Shown here one piece after another: positions 25,004 through 35,313 of a stretch of DNA of 64,000 nt. Every line of letters begins with the position of its first letter. Within the stretch, counting starts at the first letter, position 1. Both the position numbers and the translations under genes were made by a program. The notes beneath the pieces are model-generated. The model saw nothing but the letters and a program-made list of their open reading frames with translations. It searched no databases and was not told where the DNA came from. The stretch is taken from positions 1,302,001 to 1,366,000 of the forward strand of contig NZ_ADVG01000002.1 of assembly GCF_000178855.1 (NCBI RefSeq), in the 5' to 3' direction. The stretch comes from Ktedonobacter racemifer DSM 44963. GTDB lineage: Bacteria; Chloroflexota; Ktedonobacteria; Ktedonobacterales; Ktedonobacteraceae.

Positions 25004-25859
25004 TAGAGTGGTTGGCCTACCTGCGCAATACTAATAGCAGTCGAGGTAAACCATACAGCAGTCGTTCTATTCTGACATACTGTCGACATGTACTCATCTT
25101 CTTTCAGTGGCTTTTTGCACATGATTATATTGCCTTCAATCCTGCTGCTAAGGTTAAGGAGCCAAAGGTTGATAAGCCACTGATTCGCGTTTTTACTCTT
25201 GTAGAATTGGAAAAGCTTGATGCGGCTTGTACTCGCCCAATAAAGGGACGTTCTATCACACCTGATGAGCGTAAGATGTTGACTGCTCGGGATCGTGCTA
25301 TATTCTGGCTTCTCTTGTCTACTGGTATACGACTCTCGGAGCTGTGTGGCCTACGTTTTATGGATGTTGACTGGGATAATGGCATGATTAATGTGCATGG
25401 TAAGGGCGCAAAGGAACGACGGGTGCCGATAGGGCAAGTCGCAAGGCAACACTTGAATACCTACATCACATATTGGCGTGGTGTTCCTGCTAATACTGAA
25501 GAGGCAATTTTCATTAGTGTGTTCGGTAAATCAGTAACGCCTCCAACCATAAATCAGATGTTTGCAAGGTTAAAGCGTATCGCTGATATCACAGATAAGA
25601 GGGTAAGCGCTCATACTTGTCGTCACTGGTTTGCAGTGAATTGTATTAAAAACGGAATGCCTACTATAGCGCTTAAGAATCTCCTCGGACATGAAACCTG
25701 GGAGATGATAGAAGTTTACGTCCATCTGGCGGAACAAGATACGCGTGATTTGTATGTTCGCTACTCTCCTGTGGATGGGTTGAATTTTCAGCATTCTACA
25801 AAAGATCACAGAAGAAAGGCAAGGGAGTGGCGTACATCGCGTAAGCGATAGAGGGATAG

Positions 25860-27215
25860 TCAGTGACCCCATCGCTGAAGCGAGGGGCTTGCGTCTGGAC
25901 TCCACCGCAACTCGGCATACCTTGAGAGGCGTGCCGCTTTGGCTTCGCTGTCCGACGTATCAGGGGCTACCGACAACAGCCCCGTTCTGGCCCAGTCTTG
26001 CCAAACCAGAAGCGTTCGCAGCACCAGATTCCTCGCTCCCACCAGATCCGCATGGAGCGTGTAATGGCAGTTCTGACAGACAAAGACGAGGCCCTTGCCT
26101 GGCCGATTGGCCCGCGCGGTGTGCCCGCACTTGGGGCAAGCCTGGCTGCTGTAATCGGCATCGACTTTGATGGCCACTGAGCCGGCGAGCATCGCCTTGT
26201 AGGCAATCATGGCCTGCAGTTGGGCAAAGGACCATTGGGAGCGCCGCCGGTTTTCCCTGCGCTGCTTGGGGGAGACCAGCTCGCTGCTTTTGCCTTGCTT
26301 TGTGCGCCGGTGCTTCTTTGGCTTGGTGCGCTCTCGAATGTCTGTTAGCTCTTCCAGCCCGATGAGGGACGCGGGGTGCCTATGGATGATGCGCTTGGAA
26401 ATGCAGTGGTTGGTCTCAGCTTTCAACCGTCTCTCTCGCTGCTCAATCGCACGCACTTTGCGCATTGCGCCGCGAGTGCCTTTCTGCTGAAGTCGTTTTC
26501 TCAGGCGGGTGTAGTGGTCAGCTTGGGCAACCGCCTCTTTGCCCAAAAAGAAGAGAGGATCACCCGAGCCAGTAGTGGTCGAGGTCACCGCCAGGTACCG
26601 CCGTCCGACGTCCACCCCAACCACTTGGGGGAGGTCGCCTGGCTCGGGGTCGGGCAGTTCCAGGGAGAGCGCCACCAGCAAGTAGAAGCGCTTTTTCCGC
26701 TGGTCATACCACAACTGCGCCGTACCGATGGAGGTTCCCTGCTCGATGAGGGCCACATGGCGCTCGTAGCCGCTGTAGGGAAGGATCAGCCGACCGGAGA
26801 GGGTCAGGACCGAAACGCGCTGCTCGGTTTTGAAGCCGTAGTCCCGGCCCTGCTGATAGGTCACGGTGGGAGAGAGATAGCGGGGCGGCTGGTCGAGTCC
26901 TTTGTAGCGTTTCTTGGTCACCCCGGCCTTGCGGCTGGCGGCATGCTTTTTGTATTTGGTCCACAAGCCCTTGTAGGTCGCTCCTACCTGGCGAGGGACA
27001 GAACAGGCCATCTGCGCCGGCAAGGCGTAGAGCACCCGAAGCTCTTGATAGGTGCCCTCCTGCAAGCGCCTTTTGCTGCTCATTTTGCCATGTTCAAAGG
27101 CGTAGCGGCTGACATAATTCAGCGCGTCGCGATAGGCCAGCTGCAGGTTACGAAGCTGGGCGAGCTGCTCGCTGGTGGTGTGCAACTTGAGTTTGGCAAT
27201 GATGGTTTGTTTCAT
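25860..27215 (-). CDS. tnpB: TnpB, IS200/IS605-associated RNA-guided nuclease homologue
   Basis: 451 residues. RuvC residues are visible: Asp in VVGVDVGRRYLAV, Glu in LIGLEELTDI and Asp in LHADLVGARNL. The zinc finger CPKC...CQNC lies between motifs II and III, and the N-terminus is basic. All key residues are present, so it could be active. Experimentally studied TnpBs cut DNA guided by an omega RNA made from the element's right end. No TnpA transposase is nearby, so this is an IS1341-type solo element. ATG 27215 has only a weak ribosome site. It ends 8 bp from the integrase stop, on the opposite strand. Confidence 0.92.
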   Translation of the reverse strand: MKQTIIAKLKLHTTSEQLAQLRNLQLAYRDALNYVSRYAFEHGKMSSKRRLQEGTYQELRVLYALPAQMACSVPRQVGATYKGLWTKYKKHAASRKAGVTKKRYKGLDQPPRYLSPTVTYQQGRDYGFKTEQRVSVLTLSGRLILPYSGYERHVALIEQGTSIGTAQLWYDQRKKRFYLLVALSLELPDPEPGDLPQVVGVDVGRRYLAVTSTTTGSGDPLFFLGKEAVAQADHYTRLRKRLQQKGTRGAMRKVRAIEQRERRLKAETNHCISKRIIHRHPASLIGLEELTDIRERTKPKKHRRTKQGKSSELVSPKQRRENRRRSQWSFAQLQAMIAYKAMLAGSVAIKVDADYSSQACPKCGHTARANRPGKGLVFVCQNCHYTLHADLVGARNLVLRTLLVWQDWARTGLLSVAPDTSDSEAKAARLSRYAELRWSPDASPSLQRWGH

Positions 27216-27400
27216 GGTCTACTTTTCTTTTTGCGGGGCAGCGAACCGGAAAGGCTCCCCCTCCGTTGCCCCACTCCGACAAGGAACGCCTGCTTCCTCC
27301 CCGCGTTTGAAAACGGGGGCATCCGCAGGCGATGTCCGGTGAAGCCTGCGAAACGACGACAATTTCTGGTAAGGTTTCGCGACTTAAAGCAAGGCAATGC
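25861..27400 (-). mobile_element. IS1341-type element carrying tnpB (ends approximate)
   Basis: The right-end hairpin at 25867-25887 (CCCC-a-TCGCT-ga-AGCGA-GGGG) overlaps the end of tnpB, as usual for omega RNA. A left-end hairpin candidate is at 27299-27318 (CCCCG...CGGGG). Exact borders and the target motif cannot be fixed from one copy. Confidence 0.55.
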
Positions 27401-27417
27401 CAATTTTGGGGTCTTTT

Positions 27418-27456
27418 AGCTCTACCTTTCTTTATGAGGAGGGTAGAGCTATTTTT
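27418..27456 (+). terminator. intrinsic terminator upstream of MFS gene
   Basis: AGCTCTACC and GGTAGAGCT arms (27418-27426, 27442-27450) are followed by ATTTTTATT. It may be the original terminator of the integrase, now displaced by the tnpB element. The rest of 27216-27597 shows only tnpB left-end DNA and an A+T-rich leader. Confidence 0.75.
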
Positions 27457-27597
27457 ATTGTTCTCTTGCTTAAAGTAGCCTGTTGGGCGGATGCAATCGG
27501 TATTTCTCTGCTTGTGTTAAACTATTCATGGGAAAATTTTAATACTCAATTAAGTCAACTATAATACATAGTAATTCTTAGAATTAACGAGGTATTC

Positions 27598-28944
27598 GTG
27601 GCAGACAAACAATCAATACAAGGGGGAAATGGTGTTCCCCCACCGGAGAAAATCGATCCTTATGGTGCGCTCCGTATTCGCGACTTTCGTCTCCTGTTCC
27701 TGGGTTCGCTCATCGCGAGCATAGGTCAGCGCATGCTGAGCGTGGCTATCGGCTGGGAACTCTATGTACGCACACATTCAGCACTTATTCTGGGCGGAGT
27801 AGGCCTGGTACAGGTCCTACCAGTCATATTTTTATCGCTTCCCGGTGGCCAACTCGCCGATACGTATAACCGCAAACGTATCATTCTGGTGACAGAGGCC
27901 GCCCTGGTGCTCATCTCACTGGCCCTGGCGGCTCTCTCCTACACCCAGGCCCCCATCTGGATGGTTTATTTCTGCCTCCTGCTTGTGGGATGCGCGTCCG
28001 CGTTTAACAGTCCCTCCTCCGAGGCCTTTCTCTCGGAAACGGTACCCGAAGGTAGCTTTGAGAACGCGGCGACCTGGTTCAGCAGTTCATGGCAACTGGC
28101 CTCGGTTCTCGGCCCGGCCCTGGGCGGCTTCGCCATCGCTCTCTTTCATGGCACCATTCAGGTCTATCTCTTCAACACCCTGACAGGCCTCCTCTTCGTC
28201 ATCCTGCTCTGGCAGATACGAACCCTGGCCCCGACCAGTATCAAGAAGACAAGCAGTAAAAAGACCACGCTTCAGGATCTTGGCGAGGGCTTTGCCTTTC
28301 TACGCCATGCCCCAATCATCCTGGCTGCGATTACGCTTGATCTCTTCGCCGTGCTCCTGGGCGGCGCGACAACCTTAATGCCCATTTTCGCGCAGGACAT
28401 TCTCAAGGTTGGACCTACAGGCCTGGGGTGGCTGGAGGCCGCGCCCTCGCTTGGCGCTATCTGCGTAACACTATTCATCGCCCATCGCCCACCCTTTCAG
28501 CGCGCCGGGCGGACCTTGCTCCTGGCGGTCGCGGGCTTTGGCCTGGCCACAATCATCTTCGGCGTTTCACAGTCCTTCTGGCTCTCGCTCGTGATGCTTT
28601 TCTGCCTGGGCGGGTTGGACAATATTAGCGTCATTATTCGCAGCACCCTTATGCTGACTCGGACACCCAATCATATGCGCGGGCGGGTCTCGGCGGTCAA
28701 CTCCATTTTCGTCGCCTCATCCAACCAGTTAGGCGGCTTTGAGTCGGGAGTCACGGCCCAATTCTTAGGGCCTGTTCTCTCTGCGGTAATCGGTGGCATC
28801 GGCACCGTCCTGGTTGTCTTAGCCGTAGCCGGCATCTGGCCCGAGATGCGCCGCCTGGGCACACTACGCGAGACAGGAGACGAGGCCGTGGCGCTCACAG
28901 CCCAAAACGAAATAGCTGAAGCGTCTGAACTCCCAGTTCAATAG
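27598..28944 (+). CDS. MFS transporter, EntS/MFS_3-like exporter
   Basis: 448 residues with about 12 membrane spans. The loop 2-3 signature GGQLADTYNRKRII (about 84-97) is the typical MFS motif A. An early PYGALRIRDFRLLFLGSLIA resembles the start of enterobactin-exporter-like and multidrug MFS proteins. It exports small molecules by proton antiport at the cytoplasmic membrane; the substrate is unknown. GTG 27598 is supported by CGAGG 6 bp upstream. It is transcribed towards the tRNA-Arg palindrome, which probably ends both transcripts. Confidence 0.88.
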   Translation: MADKQSIQGGNGVPPPEKIDPYGALRIRDFRLLFLGSLIASIGQRMLSVAIGWELYVRTHSALILGGVGLVQVLPVIFLSLPGGQLADTYNRKRIILVTEAALVLISLALAALSYTQAPIWMVYFCLLLVGCASAFNSPSSEAFLSETVPEGSFENAATWFSSSWQLASVLGPALGGFAIALFHGTIQVYLFNTLTGLLFVILLWQIRTLAPTSIKKTSSKKTTLQDLGEGFAFLRHAPIILAAITLDLFAVLLGGATTLMPIFAQDILKVGPTGLGWLEAAPSLGAICVTLFIAHRPPFQRAGRTLLLAVAGFGLATIIFGVSQSFWLSLVMLFCLGGLDNISVIIRSTLMLTRTPNHMRGRVSAVNSIFVASSNQLGGFESGVTAQFLGPVLSAVIGGIGTVLVVLAVAGIWPEMRRLGTLRETGDEAVALTAQNEIAEASELPVQ

Positions 28945-28959
28945 CAATTGTAGGCGCCC

Positions 28960-29043
28960 TCCCTCTCGGGATCGCTAAATACAAAAGAGAGACCAGCTTG
29001 TACAAGCTGGTCTCTCTTTTGTATTTAGCGATCCCGAGAGGGA
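28960..29043. repeat. 84-bp perfect palindrome including the end of a tRNA gene
   Basis: Arms of 42 bp meet with no spacer at 29001/29002. The central part looks like a bidirectional terminator (AAAAGAGAGACCAGC with GCTGGTCTCTCTTTT). The outer 15 bp of the right arm are the last bases of the tRNA-Arg gene, and the left arm is its inverted copy next to the MFS gene. Confidence 0.95.
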
Positions 29044-29101
29044 TCGAACCTCCGGCCTACAGATCCGCAATCTGTCGCTCTATCCACTGAGCTACGGGAT
29101 C
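29029..29101 (-). tRNA. tRNA-Arg (anticodon GCG), copy 1
   Basis: 73 nt, CCA not encoded. The acceptor GATCCCG pairs with CGGGATC, discriminator G. D arm GCTC/GAGC; anticodon arm ACAGA-TTGCGGA-TCTGT giving GCG; T arm GGAGG-TTCGATC-CCTCT. It reads CGC codons. Its 3' end is embedded in the 84-bp palindrome. Confidence 0.95.
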
Positions 29102-29155
29102 AATCATATGCTATTCAATTGTTTTCAACACCAATCGTTACCGACTGATATCTGG

Positions 29156-29228
29156 CGATCCCGAGAGGGGTCGAACCTCCGGCCTACAGATCCGCAATCT
29201 GTCGCTCTATCCACTGAGCTACGGGATC
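29156..29228 (-). tRNA. tRNA-Arg (anticodon GCG), copy 2
   Basis: Identical to copy 1 except for one T-loop base (TTCGACC instead of TTCGATC). It is 54 bp upstream of copy 1 on the minus strand, so both are probably cut from one precursor. Confidence 0.95.
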
Positions 29229-29345
29229 AATCACGGGTTGTATACTACAGCATTCGTGGAGAATTGTCAAGAGCTTTGAAGGCCTTTTTTCAAAATTAGT
29301 TTTTCTAAGCTTTCAACTCTTCAGAAATGGCTGCCGCATCCTTAA

Positions 29346-29416
29346 ACAGAACCCCACCCCCATTCGGGGGCGCGGCGCCACTCTCGTGGCTAACGCTAAC
29401 GCGCTCAGGGTTCTGT
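29346..29416. repeat. cloverleaf intergenic repeat, copy 2 (variant)
   Basis: Outer stem ACAGAACCC/GGGTTCTGT, with inner hairpins CCCCC-ATTC-GGGGG and GCCAC-TCTC-GTGGC and the shared GCGCTCAGG. It is a longer variant with an extra hairpin. The rest of 29229-29628 shows nothing else that I can support. Confidence 0.7.
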
Positions 29417-29628
29417 ATAGGCACTTCCCCTGTTGGTGCAGAGATAAAATAAGCAGACATATACTCTACACCGGGTAACCAGGTTACAGGATTGCGGCAG
29501 ACACAAGAACTCACAATAAGACCAACCAGAAACGCGTAAGAAGCGAGCAGGGCGCACTAAACACGCTCAGCGCGTATTGCCCGAATCGTATCAGTGCGCA
29601 TGCAACCCAGTCCCTACATCATAAGTGA

Positions 29629-30057
29629 CTACGCAAGCCCCTCAATGACATCACGCGCGCGTGCCAGAGCATCGCGACGCACATAGTAGTAGGCCCACAG
29701 GCCCTTCTTACGGCAATCGACCAGTCCCGCATCACGCAGAATGCGCAGGTGGTGCGAGATTGTTGGTTGCTCTAGTGTGAAGCTCTCTACTATTTCAAAG
29801 ACACACACTTCTCCTTCGTGTCGACTTAGCAGGCTCAAAATGCGCAAGCGTGTCGGATCAGCCAGCGCCTTGAGCAGGCGCGCCTGAACCACGGCGTCAT
29901 CCTCACTTAGAGTGGGCACAAATTTAGGTGCAATACCTACGGTAGTGCTCCCGAGAGCGGCCGCCGCCTGGCGGTGTAAAGCATTGGCGGCAGATGGTGC
30001 CGAATTCACAGCTGCTGTCGCGATACGATTGGTATTTCCCTGATTCATCGATGTCAT
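29629..30057 (-). CDS. ArsR-family transcriptional repressor
   Basis: About 142 residues. A flexible Ala/Asn-rich N-terminus is followed by a winged helix: LLKALADPTRLRILSLLSRH, then the recognition region FTLEQPTISHHLRILRDAGLV. In place of the CVC metal motif there is EVCVFEIVE with a single Cys, so classical arsenic/cadmium sensing is doubtful. ATG 30057 is chosen because AAGGAGAG is 7 bp upstream; ATG 30075 abuts its own GGGAGG and is unlikely. The target is probably its own promoter, since tandem A+T-rich repeats lie just upstream. It is monocistronic as far as visible. Confidence 0.85.
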   Translation of the reverse strand: MTSMNQGNTNRIATAAVNSAPSAANALHRQAAAALGSTTVGIAPKFVPTLSEDDAVVQARLLKALADPTRLRILSLLSRHEGEVCVFEIVESFTLEQPTISHHLRILRDAGLVDCRKKGLWAYYYVRRDALARARDVIEGLA

Positions 30058-30133
30058 AAACTTCTCTCCTTCCATCCTCCCAACCGGATGTCAAACCTAC
30101 GATTGAGTCTGGGGTTTTTCGTATGGTACCTTT

Positions 30134-30166
30134 ACCTATAATAACTAGATACCTATAATAATTATA
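30134..30166. promoter_or_regulatory. tandem ACCTATAATAA repeats, probable ArsR operator/promoter
   Basis: ACCTATAATAA occurs at 30134 and 30151. The second copy extends to the palindrome TATAATAATTATA (30154-30166). Spacing (17 bp) and A+T-rich dyads are typical of ArsR/SmtB operators overlapping a promoter. The rest of 30058-30430 has no supported gene. Confidence 0.6.
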
Positions 30167-30430
30167 GAACTCTATCCAAATCGGCCTTGTAAATACACTT
30201 TACATAATTGCCGGAATTGGGTTTTCTCCTCCCTGACACATCTCTCCCTAGCCAATTTCCTTTGTTGTATACCAGCTGTTCTTTGGCGTTCAGAGACTCT
30301 TCTAGCGAGGGAATCTTCAAAAGAGGTTATGGGAGAACGGCCAGTTTTTTTGGGCCCTCTGGGAGGGCTATAAGAGGCATTTGGGCGATACTGCCACACG
30401 CCTGCTACTGGATGAAGGCACGTTTCAACG

Positions 30431-30467
30431 AAAAAAGAGAGAGGTAGCAAATGCCTACCTCTCTCTT
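30431..30467 (-). terminator. intrinsic terminator of aspS
   Basis: On the minus strand AAGAGAGAGGTAG and CTACCTCTCTCTT pair around a short loop, followed by TTTTTTCG, about 50 bp after the aspS stop. Confidence 0.88.
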
Positions 30468-30516
30468 GCATCTCACACTTGCGCGCTACCCCAGCGATGA
30501 TGGGGATCGGACGCTG

Positions 30517-32325
<1,809 letters not shown>

Positions 32326-32422
32326 GTTACAATGCTCCTTACTGCTTTTTATTGCCTTTTATTTTCATGTATCGGACGATACCGCATAAATATAAAGATT
32401 ACGGATAATGATACTGCGAACA

Positions 32423-32512
32423 CCAAAAAAAAGCTACCTTTCCCATGTCAGTTCCCAGCCAGCGGCTTGCTGTTTCTTGCGCTGTCGGGAAACTGTCAGA
32501 GGAGAGGTAACT
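32423..32512 (-). terminator. long structured terminator of the membrane PP2C gene
   Basis: On the minus strand an imperfect stem of about 35 bp (GTTACCTCTCC... with ...GGAAAGGTAGC) ends in eight T residues. It begins about 12 bp after the stop codon. Confidence 0.7.
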
Positions 32513-32523
32513 TCCTGGCCCGC

Positions 32524-34917
32524 TCAGGGCTGGCAATCAGTCGAAGCCTTGCTGGCGTCAATAGTGAGCTGTGTGCGTGGGGCATCCACCGGACCCGTCT
32601 GTGAGACCAGGTAGAGTATGTTCTCCCCTGGATCTGCGGCGATGCCTTTCACATTACCCAGTAAGTTCGCCGACACATATTGACGCGATAGCTGGACCTT
32701 AATGGGGGGTGTGCCAGTTGTCTGTCCCTTTGGCGCCGTCTGCGAACTGCTCGAAACCAGATTCAAATCAAGCAAACGATGGCTGGCACCATCCGCGACG
32801 AATAAGTGGGGCGTCCCCCCCACCTTCATGGCGGACAGAACAGACGAGGTCGCGCGTGAGATCAAGAGCGTCGCCTGGATCTGTGGAGCAGGAGCCGGCA
32901 CGGCCATTTTGCTTGTAAAGGCCTGCGCACTGGCATTGAGCGGAGCATAAATGGGCTGTTGCACTCCGACGTTGACCGCTGCACCCTTGCCCCCATTGAA
33001 CTGCACACTCTGCACAGTACCATTGTCAAGCAAGAGGAAGAGCTGTTTGCCTGGGAAGGCTGCCATATTCAGGATGTTAGCCGAAGACAGTTGCATCTCT
33101 GGTGGCGCCGCATTCGCATCAGTAGCGCCAACAACCTTATCCAGGGCATAGTCTAGAATGAGCGCGGTGTTGTCAGCGTTAGTCGACGTGAGCAAAACAT
33201 ACGCGTCTTTATCCCAGGCTGAGACGAGGAGCGGCTTATAGCCCTTTTTGATCTGATCCTCAGGAATAGTGATTTTTGCGTCTGATGTTGTGAGTGCTCC
33301 GCTATCATCTGGCGTGAACACCTGTAAACTATAGCTCGTTCCACTATTCAGGGTAAGCACAAGAAGATGCCCGTCGGCGCCCGTGATGGAGGTGATCTGC
33401 CCATCCACGCCTTTGAGCTTATCGCCTAACTTATGCTGATTATCATCCATAAGATAGAGCGAGCGATAATCATACCCTTCGGTATAATAAAACTTCTTGT
33501 TATTATGCTGTACTACCGCCAGCCCAGATGGTTGCACCTTCGCGTCACCGCTGGCAATAGGAACAGTGGTGGTGTTCGCACAGAGAAGGTTTGAAATCAA
33601 ATAACGCTGATTATAATTGGTGATCGCACTCTTCGTGCTGGTCTCAAGGTCGCTATTGAGGCTGTCTAGTTTTGCCCGCTGATCGCTCGTCAACGAAACC
33701 GTCTGGACTTTTCGCAGTTGCTGTTGTGCTGTCTGCAAGTCCTGGAGAGCATTTGCGGGATTGGCGGTCAGCTTTGCCCTGGCGCTTGTTATATGCTGAT
33801 CGGCAGAAGTGAGCGATTCATTGACATTAACGCCCAGTTGCCCAAGCCCCAGAAACCAGAAGGCCCCACCACCAACCAGCGCCACAATTAAGAGCACGAA
33901 AAGCGCAAGTGTGGGAAAGAGAAGTCGCTTGCTACGTGGCGATGGCAATGGGACCGCCGTTTGCGGCGACGCTATCCCCTCCGTCGAGGTCAGGGGACCA
34001 CTTGCCACACGCAAGGGTGTGTTGCCATAGGACGCGTCAGCATTGGGGGCCAGCAGCCCAACCGGGGCGCCCACCAGACTCCCCATAATCTTCGTGGGTT
34101 CTTCACTGACTTCACGGCTGGTCATGCGCATTGGACGACGCGCATTGGGCGGTTCCCAGCCCAACTCCTGGACGCGGATCACAATCGCGGTAATATTATC
34201 AGTTCCGCCATTCTCGTTGGCGCGCTCGACAAGGTGATAGACGCTCTCACGTGGCACATATTGATCAACAATTGAGCGTAGTTCTTCATCATCAACCATG
34301 CCCGAGAGGCCATCAGAACAGAGGAGCAGTGAGTCATTTTCATCGAGGGGTTCCGCAAATATGTCGATCTCAACCTCGGCATTCGTACCCAGCGAACGCG
34401 TAATCACATTACGCTGCGCATGAGAACGAGCCTGGTCCTGCGTGAGCAAACCTGCACGCACCTGTTCTTCAACCCAGGAGTGGTCCTGCGATACCTGGCG
34501 TACCTGCCCCTTATGCACCAGGTAGGCCCGGCTATCGCCTACATTCGCGACATAGGCCGTGCTTCCTCGCAGAACAGCGGCGACGCAGGTAGTACCCATC
34601 CCGCTACGCATCACGCTTTCCGCGGCTCGCTGGTGAATTGAAGTATTCGCACGCTTAATGGCATATACGAGTGATTCGGCGACGTCATCCCTATCATCTT
34701 GATAGTACACTTTGCTGATCGTGTCGACAGCAATTTCGCTTGCTACTTCGCCTGCGGCATGCCCACCCATCCCATCGGCCACAATGAAGAGAGCCCCCTT
34801 CTTTGCCATCATCTGGGCATCCTTAGGAATGACGTAGGCCATATTGTCTTCATTATGGGGACGTCTACGGCCAACATCAGTTAGCTGTGCGACATCGAGC
34901 CGAAGTTGTTTGGACAA
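32524..34917 (-). CDS. PP2C-family Ser/Thr phosphatase fused to membrane span and extracytoplasmic domain
   Basis: 797 residues. The N-terminal PP2C domain (about 1-250) has the metal-site motifs RPHNEDN, VADGMGGHAAGE, NVGDSRAYL, LCSDGLSGM and GGTDNITAIV, as in Stp/PrpC/PstP. A single membrane helix lies near 334-356 (LLFPTLALFVLLIVALVGGG). About 440 outer residues with repeated short beta segments suggest a propeller-like sensor. The architecture parallels Mycobacterium PstP but with a larger external part. It dephosphorylates Ser/Thr kinase targets; no kinase gene is in the window. ATG 34917. A cloverleaf repeat lies upstream. Confidence 0.88.
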   Translation of the reverse strand: MSKQLRLDVAQLTDVGRRRPHNEDNMAYVIPKDAQMMAKKGALFIVADGMGGHAAGEVASEIAVDTISKVYYQDDRDDVAESLVYAIKRANTSIHQRAAESVMRSGMGTTCVAAVLRGSTAYVANVGDSRAYLVHKGQVRQVSQDHSWVEEQVRAGLLTQDQARSHAQRNVITRSLGTNAEVEIDIFAEPLDENDSLLLCSDGLSGMVDDEELRSIVDQYVPRESVYHLVERANENGGTDNITAIVIRVQELGWEPPNARRPMRMTSREVSEEPTKIMGSLVGAPVGLLAPNADASYGNTPLRVASGPLTSTEGIASPQTAVPLPSPRSKRLLFPTLALFVLLIVALVGGGAFWFLGLGQLGVNVNESLTSADQHITSARAKLTANPANALQDLQTAQQQLRKVQTVSLTSDQRAKLDSLNSDLETSTKSAITNYNQRYLISNLLCANTTTVPIASGDAKVQPSGLAVVQHNNKKFYYTEGYDYRSLYLMDDNQHKLGDKLKGVDGQITSITGADGHLLVLTLNSGTSYSLQVFTPDDSGALTTSDAKITIPEDQIKKGYKPLLVSAWDKDAYVLLTSTNADNTALILDYALDKVVGATDANAAPPEMQLSSANILNMAAFPGKQLFLLLDNGTVQSVQFNGGKGAAVNVGVQQPIYAPLNASAQAFTSKMAVPAPAPQIQATLLISRATSSVLSAMKVGGTPHLFVADGASHRLLDLNLVSSSSQTAPKGQTTGTPPIKVQLSRQYVSANLLGNVKGIAADPGENILYLVSQTGPVDAPRTQLTIDASKASTDCQP

Positions 34918-34981
34918 CGCGCATCTCTCCCGTCAATCAGTAGCTCTCATAGTGTGTAAAGACGTGGTACAAAGATCTTAT

Positions 34982-35035
34982 TCCGAAACCCAACGCCACT
35001 TGCGTGTCTAGCGCTTCGCGCTCAGGGTTTTCGGA
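34982..35035. repeat. cloverleaf intergenic repeat, copy 3
   Basis: Outer stem TCCGAAACCC/AGGGTTTTCGGA around hairpins near CGCCACTTGCGTG and AGCGCTTCGCGCT. It lies between divergently transcribed PP2C and M20-like genes (gap 34918-35313, otherwise empty to my reading). Nearly the reverse complement of the copy at 46368. Confidence 0.82.
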
Positions 35036-35313
35036 GAAGAAGTAAATAGACACACAGAACACACTAGGCGGTTGCTGGAACCTTACGCTATAATACACCG
35101 ATGCAGAGAAAAACGCAATGTAGCGCATAGAGCACGTGGTGAGATTTTCTCTTTCGTGTACTGCCTGTCCCGTTACTGTCCCAGAGTATACTCTTTCAAT
35201 AGAGAGCATGCAAGATATTTAGCTTGCGGTACTAGCAAAACCAGAGCAAAAGTCCTGGAAACACGCCGCTTTTGCTCCTGCTGGCCAGACATAGAGTCTA
35301 TGGAGCCACGTAC

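Larger units (their letters stand above)
23263..25851 (+). pseudogene. tyrosine recombinase (integrase) gene interrupted by an IS630-type element
   Basis: 5' part 23263-23589 (109 codons) and 3' part 25006-25851. Removing the insertion and one TA copy restores ...ITERDIL/EWLAYLRN... in frame, giving about 390 residues. Catalytic residues are intact in the 3' part: Arg in TGIRLSELCG, Lys in HGKGAKERR, HTCRH, LLGH and Tyr in IEVYVHL. The first 45 or so residues (VYLLGYAAPG..., VVLVDIRLAARSRW) resemble the start of a DUF488 protein rather than an integrase, so the gene is also a chimera. The start ATG 23263 has AGGGGGTG upstream. It is probably the integrase that inserted the surrounding element. 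Confidence 0.82.

Noticed and set aside
26376..27419. 347-codon plus-strand frame opposite tnpB
   Set aside because: It is fully antisense to a well-conserved TnpB gene and shows no family features.
29305..29514. 69-codon minus-strand frame
   Set aside because: It reads through the cloverleaf repeat and lacks a ribosome site.
30337..30380. Terminator around TTTTTTTGGGCCCTCTGGGAGGG
   Set aside because: The T-run lies on the wrong side of the hairpin for either neighbouring transcript.
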